Counted from the stretch's first letter, positions 1 to 6,826 are shown. The stretch: 11,063 nt of DNA from an uncultured Acetatifactor sp. (GCA_910584235.1 CAJTZD010000094.1:1-11063); one strand, 5' to 3'. Notes: a model not told the origin generated them from the sequence alone. Numbers and translations: made by a program.

Positions 1-5
1 AAAAG

Positions 6-45
6 AATAAGTCTATAGCCTGTTCTGACTGGCTATAAACTTATT
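6..45. promoter_or_regulatory. Inverted repeat just upstream of the first gene
   Basis: Two 15-nt arms (6-20 and 31-45) pair at 14 of 15 positions; the one mismatch is C13 against A38. The loop is 10 nt (21-30). The repeat ends five bases before the strong AGGAGGG ribosome binding site of the gene at 65, and no T-run follows. It therefore looks more like an operator or a 5' leader hairpin than a terminator. A role in controlling the downstream genes is inference. Confidence 0.5.
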
Positions 46-64
46 ATACGAGGAGGGCTGGCCA

Positions 65-520
65 ATGGAGGGGAAATATTTCGGGGAAGTCTGCTGTTGC
101 GGAGACGACATCAGCAGCGTCCTGGAGACAGATGGTGCAGAGGAGGCTGATGGACTTGCCAGCCAGCCGCGCGGGATATGTGGGTGCTATGGCCCAGCCG
201 TGCGCCAGGCAGAAGAGATGGGGAAAAGCGGCTGCATGGAAAGGGCTGGCCCGATGGAGGGGCATATGGGAACCATGAACCTACGGGCTGAATACGATTA
301 CCTCCTGCGCTTTGCGGAGGGTAGCTGCTTCCATGACAGCCATACGCAGGACCAGCTAAGGGCGCTATGGACGGCATTCTGCTTCCATGCAGGCTGGGAG
401 GCGGACACAGAACCGTATGACAGCACGATGATGGAACTCTGGAAGCGGGTCGGTGGAAGACCGGACGGCTGGCCGGACTTCGGCAGCTTTGACGGCTATA
501 TGTGTGAATTTTTGGCTTGA
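65..520 (+). CDS. Hypothetical protein, 151 aa, G+C-rich accessory gene
   Basis: I do not recognise this protein. The ATG at 65 is chosen because AGGAGGG (51-57) sits seven bases upstream. In-frame ATGs at 254, 266 and 275 follow a second GGAGGGG-like stretch (256-262), so a shorter product of about 80-88 aa is possible. The N-terminal half is rich in Cys and Gly (a Cys triplet at residues 10-12) and looks disordered. The C-terminal half, from about residue 71, looks folded: acidic, with many aromatics and Trp, and a predicted helix near its start (residues 72-83). There is no signal peptide or membrane segment. It is the first of four plus-strand genes ending in a parM/parR-like pair, so it is probably plasmid or ICE backbone cargo. 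Frame-consistent G/C-rich third codon positions support real coding. Confidence 0.6.
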   Translation: MEGKYFGEVCCCGDDISSVLETDGAEEADGLASQPRGICGCYGPAVRQAEEMGKSGCMERAGPMEGHMGTMNLRAEYDYLLRFAEGSCFHDSHTQDQLRALWTAFCFHAGWEADTEPYDSTMMELWKRVGGRPDGWPDFGSFDGYMCEFLA

Positions 521-571
521 AGCCGCGATGTGCGGTTTCAAGGCCGGCCCGCAATGGGAGAAGGAGGGACG

Positions 572-1081
572 ATGGAAGAAAGGTCGGGGAGAATGGGGAA
601 AGGCCTTCGGCATAGGGACGGGCGTGACAGTGCAGCCCAGGGATTCAGGGAAGGACATCTGGATGCCAGCCGCTGTACCTTTGGCTACAGTCCATGCTGC
701 AGTGAAAAGGAATGGGAACAGGCCACGAGGTTCCGCATAGGCTACAGCCCTGCAGAGGGCGCCTGGACAGAGGCATGCTCTGGAAAGGGGCCGGAAGGGT
801 ACGGCGACCTTTTCCTATATGTCCCGGAGGCGCGCCAGATCGTCCGGATTGCGGAAGGGACCAGCGACAATCTCCTTGAAGAAGATGCAAATGCGGGATA
901 TGTGGACTATATCTATTACGACCAGTATATGCTGGATGCCGATATGCCGGATGCAGACGGTGGCATGGTCCTGCTGGAAGAGATGCTGAGGGAGAAGTAT
1001 GGATGCTTAGCGGACTGCATACCGGATGTCCTTGAAATGGCATATGGCAGCAGCCTGGTCAGATGCACGGTTTTAGGATGA
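572..1081 (+). CDS. Hypothetical protein, 169 aa, acidic
   Basis: Not recognised. The reading frame is open from 530, but ATG 572 is preferred because AAGGAGG (561-567) lies four bases upstream; an earlier start would lack such a site. The first ~45 residues are basic and Gly/Arg-rich. From about residue 50 there is a more ordered, acidic part that begins with an aromatic Arg-Ile-Gly-Tyr-Ser segment and has several Asp/Tyr runs (for example Tyr-Ile-Tyr-Tyr-Asp). It ends in a helical, leucine-rich tail. There are no membrane segments and no catalytic motif that I can name. It lies 51 bases after the preceding gene and 61 bases before the parM-like gene, in the same direction and with the same G+C-rich codon use, so co-transcription is likely. 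It could be a plasmid or ICE accessory protein; function unknown. Confidence 0.6.
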   Translation: MEERSGRMGKGLRHRDGRDSAAQGFREGHLDASRCTFGYSPCCSEKEWEQATRFRIGYSPAEGAWTEACSGKGPEGYGDLFLYVPEARQIVRIAEGTSDNLLEEDANAGYVDYIYYDQYMLDADMPDADGGMVLLEEMLREKYGCLADCIPDVLEMAYGSSLVRCTVLG

Positions 1082-1142
1082 AGGGGCAGGGCAGGCTTAG
1101 AGGTTTCGGGAGGATATCTTGAAGAGAGGAGGGCACAGGATC

Positions 1143-2069
1143 ATGGTCAGATTGGACGATGGGAAGTGCATCATAGGGTTCGGCAACGGCTACCAGTTCG
1201 GAAAGACGGCACGGACGCTGTTCGGCAACGGGATACATGCGATGGGGAAGGTGGAGCCGTCAGTCAGGGAGCATTCCCTGAAATATGGAAGGAAGTTCTA
1301 CAAGGTCGGCGAGGGGAGGGCCGCCATCACGGAGGACAAGGTCTCGGACGAGGACGCGAGGCTGCTGACCATGGCGGCGGTGGCGAAGGAGCTTTCCATG
1401 GAAGGACTCCGGAAAGCGGAGGTCATCCTGGCGGTAGGCCTGCCGTTCTCGGACTATGGGAGGGAGAAAGGGCGGCTCCTGGAATACTACAGCCAGAAGC
1501 CGGGGCTGAGGTATGAATATGAGGGGACACGGTATGACGTGGACATCTGCAGGGTCTTTGTGTTCCCCCAATGCTATTCGGCAGTGGCGCCGCGCCTGGG
1601 GAACATGGAGGGCAGCTACCTGATTGTGGACATCGGGAGCAAGACGACAGACGTGGTCTACCTGGAGGACGGAATCCCGATTGAGCGGAGGTCCGTGACG
1701 GTCGAAAGGGCCATGGTGAAATGGCTGCGGCAGATACAGAGGGACCTACAGGTGCAGCATGGGAAGGACGTCCCGGAGGAAGAGATACTGAAGGTCATTC
1801 TGAGGCAGGAGAGCCTCCTGCCCAAGGCATATGTGACCCTCATCAAAGAAAGCATCAGGGAGCAGGTACATATGCTGGAGTTGGAGCTGAGGGAGCGGGG
1901 CTACGACCTCGACTTCTGCAGGGTCATCTATGTGGGAGGCGGCGCTGTGGCGGTAAGGAACTTCTCCGAGCGTAAACAAAATATCGCATATGACTGTGAC
2001 ATCCATGCCAACGCGATAGGGTATGAATACCTGGCTCTACAGATACTGAGGAGCCAGGGGGCGGTATGA
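1143..2069 (+). CDS. ParM/StbA-like actin-family ATPase (plasmid segregation)
   Basis: A 308-aa actin-like protein. In the family, ParM polymerises with ATP and pushes apart plasmid copies bound by ParR. The actin-fold motifs are in order. The phosphate-1 loop is at about residues 10-23 (I-I-G-F-G-N-G-Y, then G-K-T-A). A Tyr-Gly-Arg-Lys-Phe-Tyr/Gly-Glu-Gly segment follows near residues 47-58, then Leu-Thr-Met-Ala-Ala and the Phe-Pro-Gln-Cys-Tyr catalytic-Gln region. Phosphate-2 is D163-I-G-S-K-T-T-D170, and the adenosine motif V264-G-G-G267 is present. The length is normal. ATG 1143 is chosen because AGGAGGG (1127-1133) lies nine bases upstream; a TTG at 1119 in the same frame has a poorer context. 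The gene is one base from the next, which strongly implies translational coupling. An oddity: the phosphate-1 aspartate of canonical Firmicutes ParM (Asp-His-Gly-Tyr-Gly) appears replaced by Gly14. The family call is firm; segregation is inferred. Confidence 0.85.
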   Translation: MVRLDDGKCIIGFGNGYQFGKTARTLFGNGIHAMGKVEPSVREHSLKYGRKFYKVGEGRAAITEDKVSDEDARLLTMAAVAKELSMEGLRKAEVILAVGLPFSDYGREKGRLLEYYSQKPGLRYEYEGTRYDVDICRVFVFPQCYSAVAPRLGNMEGSYLIVDIGSKTTDVVYLEDGIPIERRSVTVERAMVKWLRQIQRDLQVQHGKDVPEEEILKVILRQESLLPKAYVTLIKESIREQVHMLELELRERGYDLDFCRVIYVGGGAVAVRNFSERKQNIAYDCDIHANAIGYEYLALQILRSQGAV

Positions 2070-2070
2070 G

Positions 2071-2454
2071 ATGGCGGACGAAAGGGTGGTGACGCTCCGG
2101 TTCAAGCCTGAGTGCGTGCCGGACATGGAGCTGTACAGTAGGCTGGAGGCGGAGAAGAGGAGGATCGGCTTGTCCATGCCTGTCTATGTGAAGGGCATCC
2201 TCCGGCGGCACTTTGAGGATTCGGGGAAGGTGTGTGAACATGCGGAGGCAGGCATATGCATGGAGCAGGTGCGCGGGATTGTGCATGAGGAGCTGGCATC
2301 CCAAAGCGCCGCGCTTGCCGGGATGATTGAAAGGATGGCGGAAAGCCTCCCGGGCGGACTACAGAAGGAAAGGAAGCCATCAGGCGAGGCCCTGCCGGGA
2401 TATAGCGACAGGTTCCCGGAAGGGCTGAACGGTGTGCTGGAGAAGTTCATGTAG
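2071..2454 (+). CDS. ParR/StbB-like ribbon-helix-helix partition adaptor
   Basis: A 127-aa protein immediately after the ParM-like gene, with one base between stop and ATG; its ribosome binding site lies inside the end of that gene. Residues 5-49 fit a ribbon-helix-helix fold: a beta strand (R-V-V-T-L-R-F), an amphipathic helix (about 18-33), a turn Gly-Leu-Ser-Met-Pro, and a second basic helix ending near residue 49. The rest is acidic and helical (a short Cys/His patch near 54-63), with a disordered Ser/Gly/Pro stretch and a hydrophobic-aromatic C-terminal tail. In type II partition systems the adaptor binds a centromere (parC) and its C-terminal peptide contacts ParM filaments; the terminal Leu-Glu-Lys-Phe-Met could play that part (inference). 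I did not find clear iterons that would mark parC nearby. Gene order supports the call more than sequence alone. Confidence 0.7.
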   Translation: MADERVVTLRFKPECVPDMELYSRLEAEKRRIGLSMPVYVKGILRRHFEDSGKVCEHAEAGICMEQVRGIVHEELASQSAALAGMIERMAESLPGGLQKERKPSGEALPGYSDRFPEGLNGVLEKFM

Positions 2455-2873
2455 GGGATTAGGAGATATGGGGGATTGCACGCAGATATATGCCGTGTTG
2501 TGGTATGCTGGCATACGCCACTTGAAGATTTAGCTACAAATATTTGGCAAGGACATAACGTTTTGGTGCAAATTTGTTGCGGAATGGACGAAGTAGCGGT
2601 GTAATCGAAGGGGGCAGGGTAGATTGGGGATTGCGTGATATATAAAAACAGTAAGAAAAAGCTGCAAAGGAGCGATGCATTATCTTGCAATCCCTTTGCA
2701 GCTTAGAAAGTCTTATGGAACCACCCTTTAAACAATCAAGTATGAGGAAGGATGTCGTTTATATAAATACTTATGTGTCTGACTGTAGGAAGCGGCCACG
2801 CTTATTCATATCTGGTTCCCTGAGGATGAAATTTCGCTGATGAAACGCATTTGAGGTAAAATGAATTTTACTT
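2455..2873. other. Intergenic stretch at a base-composition boundary
   Basis: This lies between the G+C-rich partition genes and the A+T-rich minus-strand gene. It holds a 6-bp inverted repeat with a 2-nt spacer at 2503-2516, a 10-bp palindrome at 2537-2546, and a near-repeat of the 9-mer GGGGATTGC (once near 2472, once near 2626). It also holds the hairpin at 2659-2704. The short repeats could be protein-binding sites, even a downstream centromere, but they are too few to claim. One 41-codon open frame (2715-2840) lacks a ribosome binding site. No gene is called here. Confidence 0.5.
2659..2704 (-). terminator. Likely intrinsic terminator for the minus-strand gene
   Basis: A perfect 12-bp inverted repeat (2659-2670 with 2693-2704, arm AAGCTGCAAAGG) encloses a 22-nt loop. 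Read on the minus strand, the stem is followed by CTTTTTC and then a second T-run (TGTTTTT), as expected of an intrinsic terminator. On the plus strand no T-run follows. The large loop and the ~170-base distance from the stop codon at 2874 make it less than textbook. Confidence 0.5.
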
Positions 2874-3977
2874 TTAATTCGAGCTTGCCGCTTCTGGAGT
2901 GGCTTGTTTTTTCTTTTCGCTACGATGTCTGCGCATACTATTTCGATTTGCTGTTCTATGTGCACAATCGGAATCACAATACATTTTTTTGTGGGTTGCA
3001 CGCGCAATGAATGGTTTTTTGCAGGTTGGATCAGCGCAATATCTTAATTCTAGCCCTCCTTTTCCGATGTAATAAACAACATCATATAATGCAAATACTA
3101 AGGAAGGGTATCGATCATTTACGGTGTTGACAGCATTATTGTTGAGCGAATATAGTGGAAGAGATTTATTCTGATCCAAATAGTATGATAGAAAATCGTT
3201 GATAATCTTTTGGGCCAATTCTATCATGTTCTTGCAGGTTATATAATCACAAATGGAAGATGATTTATCCAGAAGATTTCTAAGCTGTCCTATCCAGCTT
3301 TTAATCTCTGGGATACAAAGAGAGGTAAACCTATCTAAATTTGCATCAGGGAAAATGCCACCGTCAATAAAACGATAGCAATAAAACGGATATGAAACAA
3401 AAGGAGTCAGGGCCAATTCATCATTAGAATAAGAGTTGTATAGATATTTTGGAAAAGCATCTATGTTTGGACTTGAATAAAGAGATAAAATATTTTCTTG
3501 TATGCTCTTCATCGGAGCTGTTGAGGTGCGGCCAGACGTCTCCCCTAAAACGGATATCAATTTGCTGATATAGAATAAATCATATCTGAAATACTCAAAT
3601 AGCTCAAATGGAAATATCTCATAAGTCATGTCGGGTTTGCTGTCAGGTGCTTTTGGTGGAATATTAAATTCTTCGCAAGTCTGCTCATAAAGGCCATCAA
3701 AGGAAAGATAGTCCTTCATCTGAGGGTAAAACTTTAGGTATTTGTGAAAGTCAAAGATGTTGCCATACTTTCCATAGAAAGCCATTGCTTTCTCTTTTGA
3801 GTCAGAATCTAGAAATTCATTCAAAATAGGACACCCCAATTTGGAGGAGGTATCATATTTGATGATATTATTGCTTGTAAAGGTTGAGCCAATTAATATG
3901 GCATCATAGTCTGGTATAGTATACTGAATCGGTTTTTTTCGCTGTGTAGGAATAGATGCGGTGTACTCGATTATCAT
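2874..3977 (-). CDS. Zinc-finger protein, 367 aa, DUF6076-like, function unknown
   Basis: The only substantial minus-strand gene here. The ATG at 3977 is chosen over one 18 codons earlier (4031) because AGGGGG lies about six bases upstream on the minus strand. The C-terminus holds a C-x4-C-x14-C-x3-C finger (Cys314, 319, 334, 338) followed by an Arg/Lys-rich tail, similar to the CGNR/DUF6076 style of C-terminal zinc finger. The preceding ~310 residues are rich in Tyr, Phe and Ser and probably helical, with no catalytic motif or membrane segment that I can identify. It is A+T-rich, unlike the genes before it, and stands alone between intergenic stretches with its own candidate promoter and terminator. 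It may be a DNA- or RNA-binding regulator, or a cargo protein of the element. The finger is seen directly; the family name is from memory and the function is unknown. Confidence 0.75.
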   Translation of the reverse strand: MIIEYTASIPTQRKKPIQYTIPDYDAILIGSTFTSNNIIKYDTSSKLGCPILNEFLDSDSKEKAMAFYGKYGNIFDFHKYLKFYPQMKDYLSFDGLYEQTCEEFNIPPKAPDSKPDMTYEIFPFELFEYFRYDLFYISKLISVLGETSGRTSTAPMKSIQENILSLYSSPNIDAFPKYLYNSYSNDELALTPFVSYPFYCYRFIDGGIFPDANLDRFTSLCIPEIKSWIGQLRNLLDKSSSICDYITCKNMIELAQKIINDFLSYYLDQNKSLPLYSLNNNAVNTVNDRYPSLVFALYDVVYYIGKGGLELRYCADPTCKKPFIARATHKKMYCDSDCAHRTANRNSMRRHRSEKKKQATPEAASSN

Positions 3978-4016
3978 AAGTGTCCCCCTGTCTATGTTTG
4001 ATGTATGGAAATTTTT

Positions 4017-4045
4017 TTTATAATGGTACAAGAACCAAAGTTAAA
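4017..4045 (-). promoter_or_regulatory. Candidate promoter of the zinc-finger gene
   Basis: On the minus strand, TTTAAC (4045-4040), a 17-nt spacer and TATAAA (4022-4017) lie about 40 bases upstream of the preferred start at 3977. The -10 and spacing are good and the -35 is weak. It overlaps the alternative start at 4031, which favours the downstream start. Confidence 0.4.
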
Positions 4046-4438
4046 GTTGGTATCCTTGTGTACATGTTATAAATACACCTATGTGATATTCTATACCTAG
4101 AGCAAAGCAAATGCAAGTGCTTCCGCATGACAGATGAAGCTATATTACAATGATTTTTCTTTTTTGAAAGGAGGAGATGAATGAAAAGGCCAGCCGGGTG
4201 ATTGAGTGGTTAATTTGCATTTGATTTGCAAGCTTATAGTACTTTGCTGGCATTGGTATTTCTTCAATATTCTGTTTTTGTGGTGATAGTAGTGCTGAAA
4301 AGCACGACAACTACCACAAAATTGGGAATATTTTAAAACAGAAGAAATTACGATGTAAGCCTATTACCTGAGTGGTATCGGTGAATGACATACCTGTCAA
4401 TTTTCGTACTTAAACTCATAATACAGGAGGGAAATTAT
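4032..4438. other. Divergent intergenic region with an orphan ribosome binding site
   Basis: This separates the minus-strand zinc-finger gene from the plus-strand coiled-coil/ATPase operon and should hold promoters for both. At 4167-4174 there is a perfect AAAGGAGG followed only by very short frames: ATG 4181 (6 codons) and ATG 4177 (15 codons, a plausible Asn-Glu-Lys-Ala start). This is either a leader peptide or the stub of a lost gene. The nested hairpin at 4259-4347 follows. CTGTCA (4394-4399), 17 nt, CATAAT (4417-4422) could be a promoter but would start transcription almost at the ribosome binding site. Confidence 0.5.
4259..4347. repeat. Nested 89-nt hairpin with GAAA tetraloop
   Basis: Successive complementary segments nest around a GAAA loop (4297-4300). 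TTTCTTC (4259-4265) pairs with GAAGAAA (4341-4347). AATATTC (4266-4272) pairs with GAATATT (4326-4332). A 9-bp TTTTGTGGT/ACCACAAAA stem and a 5-bp GTGCT/AGCAC stem lie inside, separated by a symmetrical 7x7 internal loop. The right side has an 8-nt bulge (4333-4340). No T-run follows. It could be a structured 5' leader, a replication or transfer origin hairpin, or a small non-autonomous insertion; the sequence alone does not decide. Confidence 0.6.
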
Positions 4439-5035
4439 ATGTCTAAAGTTGACACAGATTTATTGAATATAGTACTGAGGGGCTTATCTGAGGGCAACGT
4501 TCCAATAGGAAGCATGTCAAAAGACGATAATCTGGATGCCGCGGTTGATATCGTAGATGCCCAGCGGAAAGGAGAGCAGTATAGCCAGAGGATGCAGATT
4601 TTTGCAGAGAGGGATGCTGCGACGCTTGCCCGCTATGTAATTCAGCTCGGCGATAATGTGGAGAACTTACAGAATCTGCTGCGTGAAACTTCGGAGCGAC
4701 TCGGTGAAATGGAGACACATGATTGCCGGAAGACTCGCGAAATTAAGAAACTAAAAAAGCGGGTTAAGAAAGTTGAGAAAAGAACGTGCTCCAACAAGGC
4801 AAAGATTTTGAAGCAACAGAAGAAGAGCAAGGAGCAGGCGAAGGAATTGTCTGAAAACAGATCAGCCATTCAACATGTAGGCTGGCATCTGGGGGTGTGC
4901 AATATTGATGATTCGCCCAAGAAGATGAAGAGGAATATGGCGCGGGTTGGCTCTTGTTCCGGCAAGGGGAACAGAGGTAGACAGTTTCCTGCCATAGATG
5001 GTGTTATCGATGGCAGTTATAGGGAGGTGCAGTGA
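4439..5035 (+). CDS. Basic coiled-coil protein, 198 aa, partner of the downstream ATPase
   Basis: Start ATG 4439 is chosen because AGGAGGG (4425-4431) lies seven bases upstream; the frame is also open from ATG 4385, which has no such site. Residues 1-60 are acidic to mixed and probably globular or helical. About 70-145 form a long charged helix with heptad-like leucines, first acidic (Leu-Leu-Arg-Glu-Thr-Ser-Glu) and then very basic (repeated Lys-Lys/Lys-Arg pairs), typical of a coiled coil. The tail (about 165-198) is basic and Gly/Ser-rich. There is no signal peptide or enzyme motif. Its TGA overlaps the next ATG by one base, so the two proteins are surely made together and probably act together. 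The basic coiled coil could bind nucleic acid or be a replication or recombination accessory factor (inference). No family recognised. Confidence 0.75.
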   Translation: MSKVDTDLLNIVLRGLSEGNVPIGSMSKDDNLDAAVDIVDAQRKGEQYSQRMQIFAERDAATLARYVIQLGDNVENLQNLLRETSERLGEMETHDCRKTREIKKLKKRVKKVEKRTCSNKAKILKQQKKSKEQAKELSENRSAIQHVGWHLGVCNIDDSPKKMKRNMARVGSCSGKGNRGRQFPAIDGVIDGSYREVQ

Positions 5036-6795
5036 TGGAATATAAAGTTGCTTCAGATTGTAGTCAGGTACAGAAACCAGAAATGCAGAAACAAAAGCAG
5101 CTCCGGGGGCCGGTTCGGATAGAGCACTTCAAGTTTGATGAAGAGGTTGGGTTGAGCTACGATGGGGTGTTCATAGCGGACTTTGACGCTGCCGCCATTG
5201 AGGTGAGGGTCAGCCTGGAAGATGAAGCAGATAGACGAATTCTTATAGAAGTCAGATATTCAGATGGTCGGCCGCCTAAGAGACGGTGGATAAAGGATCT
5301 TAAGAGAATTGATTTCTTTTCAGAGTTCCAAGCCAATGATACCTTTCTATTAGGTGATGCCCGGATGCTTCTTCTGTATAAGCTCATGCATGAAGCGGCA
5401 ATGCTTCCAAATAATATTGACCTGACTGGGGCATCCGGATTATATAAGCTCACAGACGGACGAAAGGTATTCGTCATTGGGGATAATGTAATCGGTGAAC
5501 CGAATTTGTCAGATAGTGGTATTGATGGCAAGACAAGCATACCTATAATAATACCGATTACAAGAAAGGAAGAGGGTAATGAAGGAGACAAGCTAAGGAG
5601 ATTTGCGACATTGATTCCAGAAGCTACAGTCATATTATTTTTCTTTTCCATGTATGCTGTAGTCAGACCTTTTGTTGAGAATGTGTGCAACAGAGGGGGA
5701 TGTGTATTAGCTTTGATTGCGCCATCGGGCCATCTTAAAACGACACTCGCAAGGTTATATTGCCTATCTCCGGATCAGGCCGAGAATGAAATAAGTTTTA
5801 CATCGACTGTGAGAACGCAAAACTTTCTTGCCAGAATTCAAAGAAAATCCGGCCAGATTGTACTTTATGATGATTTGCACAAAGTCAAATCTTCGGAGAT
5901 TAACAGGAAGCAGGAAGAACGTCTTGATGCGGTAGTGCGCTGTGTCTGTGATACAGGCAGCGGAAGTGCAAATGGTATAATTACTGGAGAATCCATAAGA
6001 GATATGGGAATATTCAGCGCCCTTGATCGCTTGCTGTTTGTAGAAATCCCCACCATGAACGGGGAGCAGATAGAGAAATTAAAGGAGAAAATAACAGGGT
6101 TCGACCAGGATTTGATGGCGCGCACGAAAATTGGTTTTGTAACCGCATTGATGGAGCATTATGACGATGTGTTACAGGATATTGATCGCTTCTTCAGGGA
6201 TGTCCAGCATAGCCATGAGGTTACAAAGGAGGGCAATGCGGTGCGTACATATGGCTATGCTTTGCTTATCCAGCTTGCAGAATATCTGTTCAGTAGATAC
6301 TACATGCCCCTTGGCATAAAAGAGATATTAAATACGGCATTGAAGGCTCAGAATGAATCATATGAGAAAGTGCTTCGGGCAAAGTATGAGTCAGAAAAAC
6401 AGAGAGACTATGTTGTTGATTTTTTTGAGACAATCTGCAAGGGCGGGAGTAATATAAGGTTTTTTAGCAATTACACATCCTATGATAGCGCAGAAAAGGA
6501 CAAGGCATGTTTTGTCCGGGATAATATGCTCTATATTACTTCAGGAGCAGTAGAAACCGCTTTCTTTGAGCGCTATAAGAGGCCCATATCCGCAAAGCAG
6601 ATAATGAAGGAGCTTCATGAACAGAGGATTCTTATGGAAGAAGACTCAGCAAGGGGATTTCAGAAGAACTATCGACGCAAGAAGTATTATGTGGTGAATA
6701 TCCCCACCCTTTTATCAAGGCTGGTTGATTCCGGCTACGATGTTCCTGAACGATTTGCAGAAGAATGGTTGATGCAAACTGACAGAGCACAGTAG
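5035..6795 (+). CDS. DUF927-like P-loop ATPase (helicase/primase-type), 586 aa
   Basis: ATG 5035 overlaps the previous stop and has GGGAGG (5022-5027) seven bases upstream; a GTG at 5032 is the alternative. The first ~190 residues are mostly beta strand and loop. A hydrophobic helix (about 197-214) then leads into a strand and a P-loop-like A229-P-S-G-H-L-K-T-T237. A Walker B-like stretch ends in D279-D280. The C-terminus ends in a winged-helix-like part with a Lys-Lys-Tyr-Tyr-Val-Val strand, as in DUF927 helicase-like proteins. The Walker A is degenerate: Ala for the first Gly, and Leu for the Gly before Lys. This resembles the G-x-F-K-T-type variants of that group, and Lys and Thr are kept. 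No primase active site is visible. The likely role is ATP-driven DNA unwinding in replication or recombination of the element (family inference). An attractive partner is the coiled-coil protein encoded upstream. Confidence 0.75.
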   Translation: MEYKVASDCSQVQKPEMQKQKQLRGPVRIEHFKFDEEVGLSYDGVFIADFDAAAIEVRVSLEDEADRRILIEVRYSDGRPPKRRWIKDLKRIDFFSEFQANDTFLLGDARMLLLYKLMHEAAMLPNNIDLTGASGLYKLTDGRKVFVIGDNVIGEPNLSDSGIDGKTSIPIIIPITRKEEGNEGDKLRRFATLIPEATVILFFFSMYAVVRPFVENVCNRGGCVLALIAPSGHLKTTLARLYCLSPDQAENEISFTSTVRTQNFLARIQRKSGQIVLYDDLHKVKSSEINRKQEERLDAVVRCVCDTGSGSANGIITGESIRDMGIFSALDRLLFVEIPTMNGEQIEKLKEKITGFDQDLMARTKIGFVTALMEHYDDVLQDIDRFFRDVQHSHEVTKEGNAVRTYGYALLIQLAEYLFSRYYMPLGIKEILNTALKAQNESYEKVLRAKYESEKQRDYVVDFFETICKGGSNIRFFSNYTSYDSAEKDKACFVRDNMLYITSGAVETAFFERYKRPISAKQIMKELHEQRILMEEDSARGFQKNYRRKKYYVVNIPTLLSRLVDSGYDVPERFAEEWLMQTDRAQ

Positions 6796-6826
6796 TATAT
6801 CATTGATTTAGGGTTACTGAAATTCC

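Noticed and set aside
530..571. Upstream extension of the gene at 572
   Set aside because: The extension has no ribosome binding site, while ATG 572 has AAGGAGG at the right distance.
453..740. Open frame of 95 codons on the plus strand
   Set aside because: It overlaps both neighbouring genes in another frame and lacks a ribosome binding site; it is a shadow of G+C-rich coding sequence.
1166..1516. Plus-strand open frame inside the parM-like gene
   Set aside because: Gly/Arg-rich low-complexity product in the +2 frame of a clearly conserved protein; high-G+C shadow.
2184..2690. Minus-strand 168-codon frame across the parR-like gene and the spacer
   Set aside because: Cys/Ser/Pro-rich shadow product without a ribosome binding site; the opposite strand fits a known fold.
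2715..2840. 41-codon plus-strand frame
   Set aside because: No ribosome binding site, no recognisable similarity, and it lies in the 3' region of the minus-strand gene.
4259..4347. Group II intron or CRISPR repeat
   Set aside because: Too short, with no reverse transcriptase, no conserved intron domain V, and no repeat-spacer periodicity.
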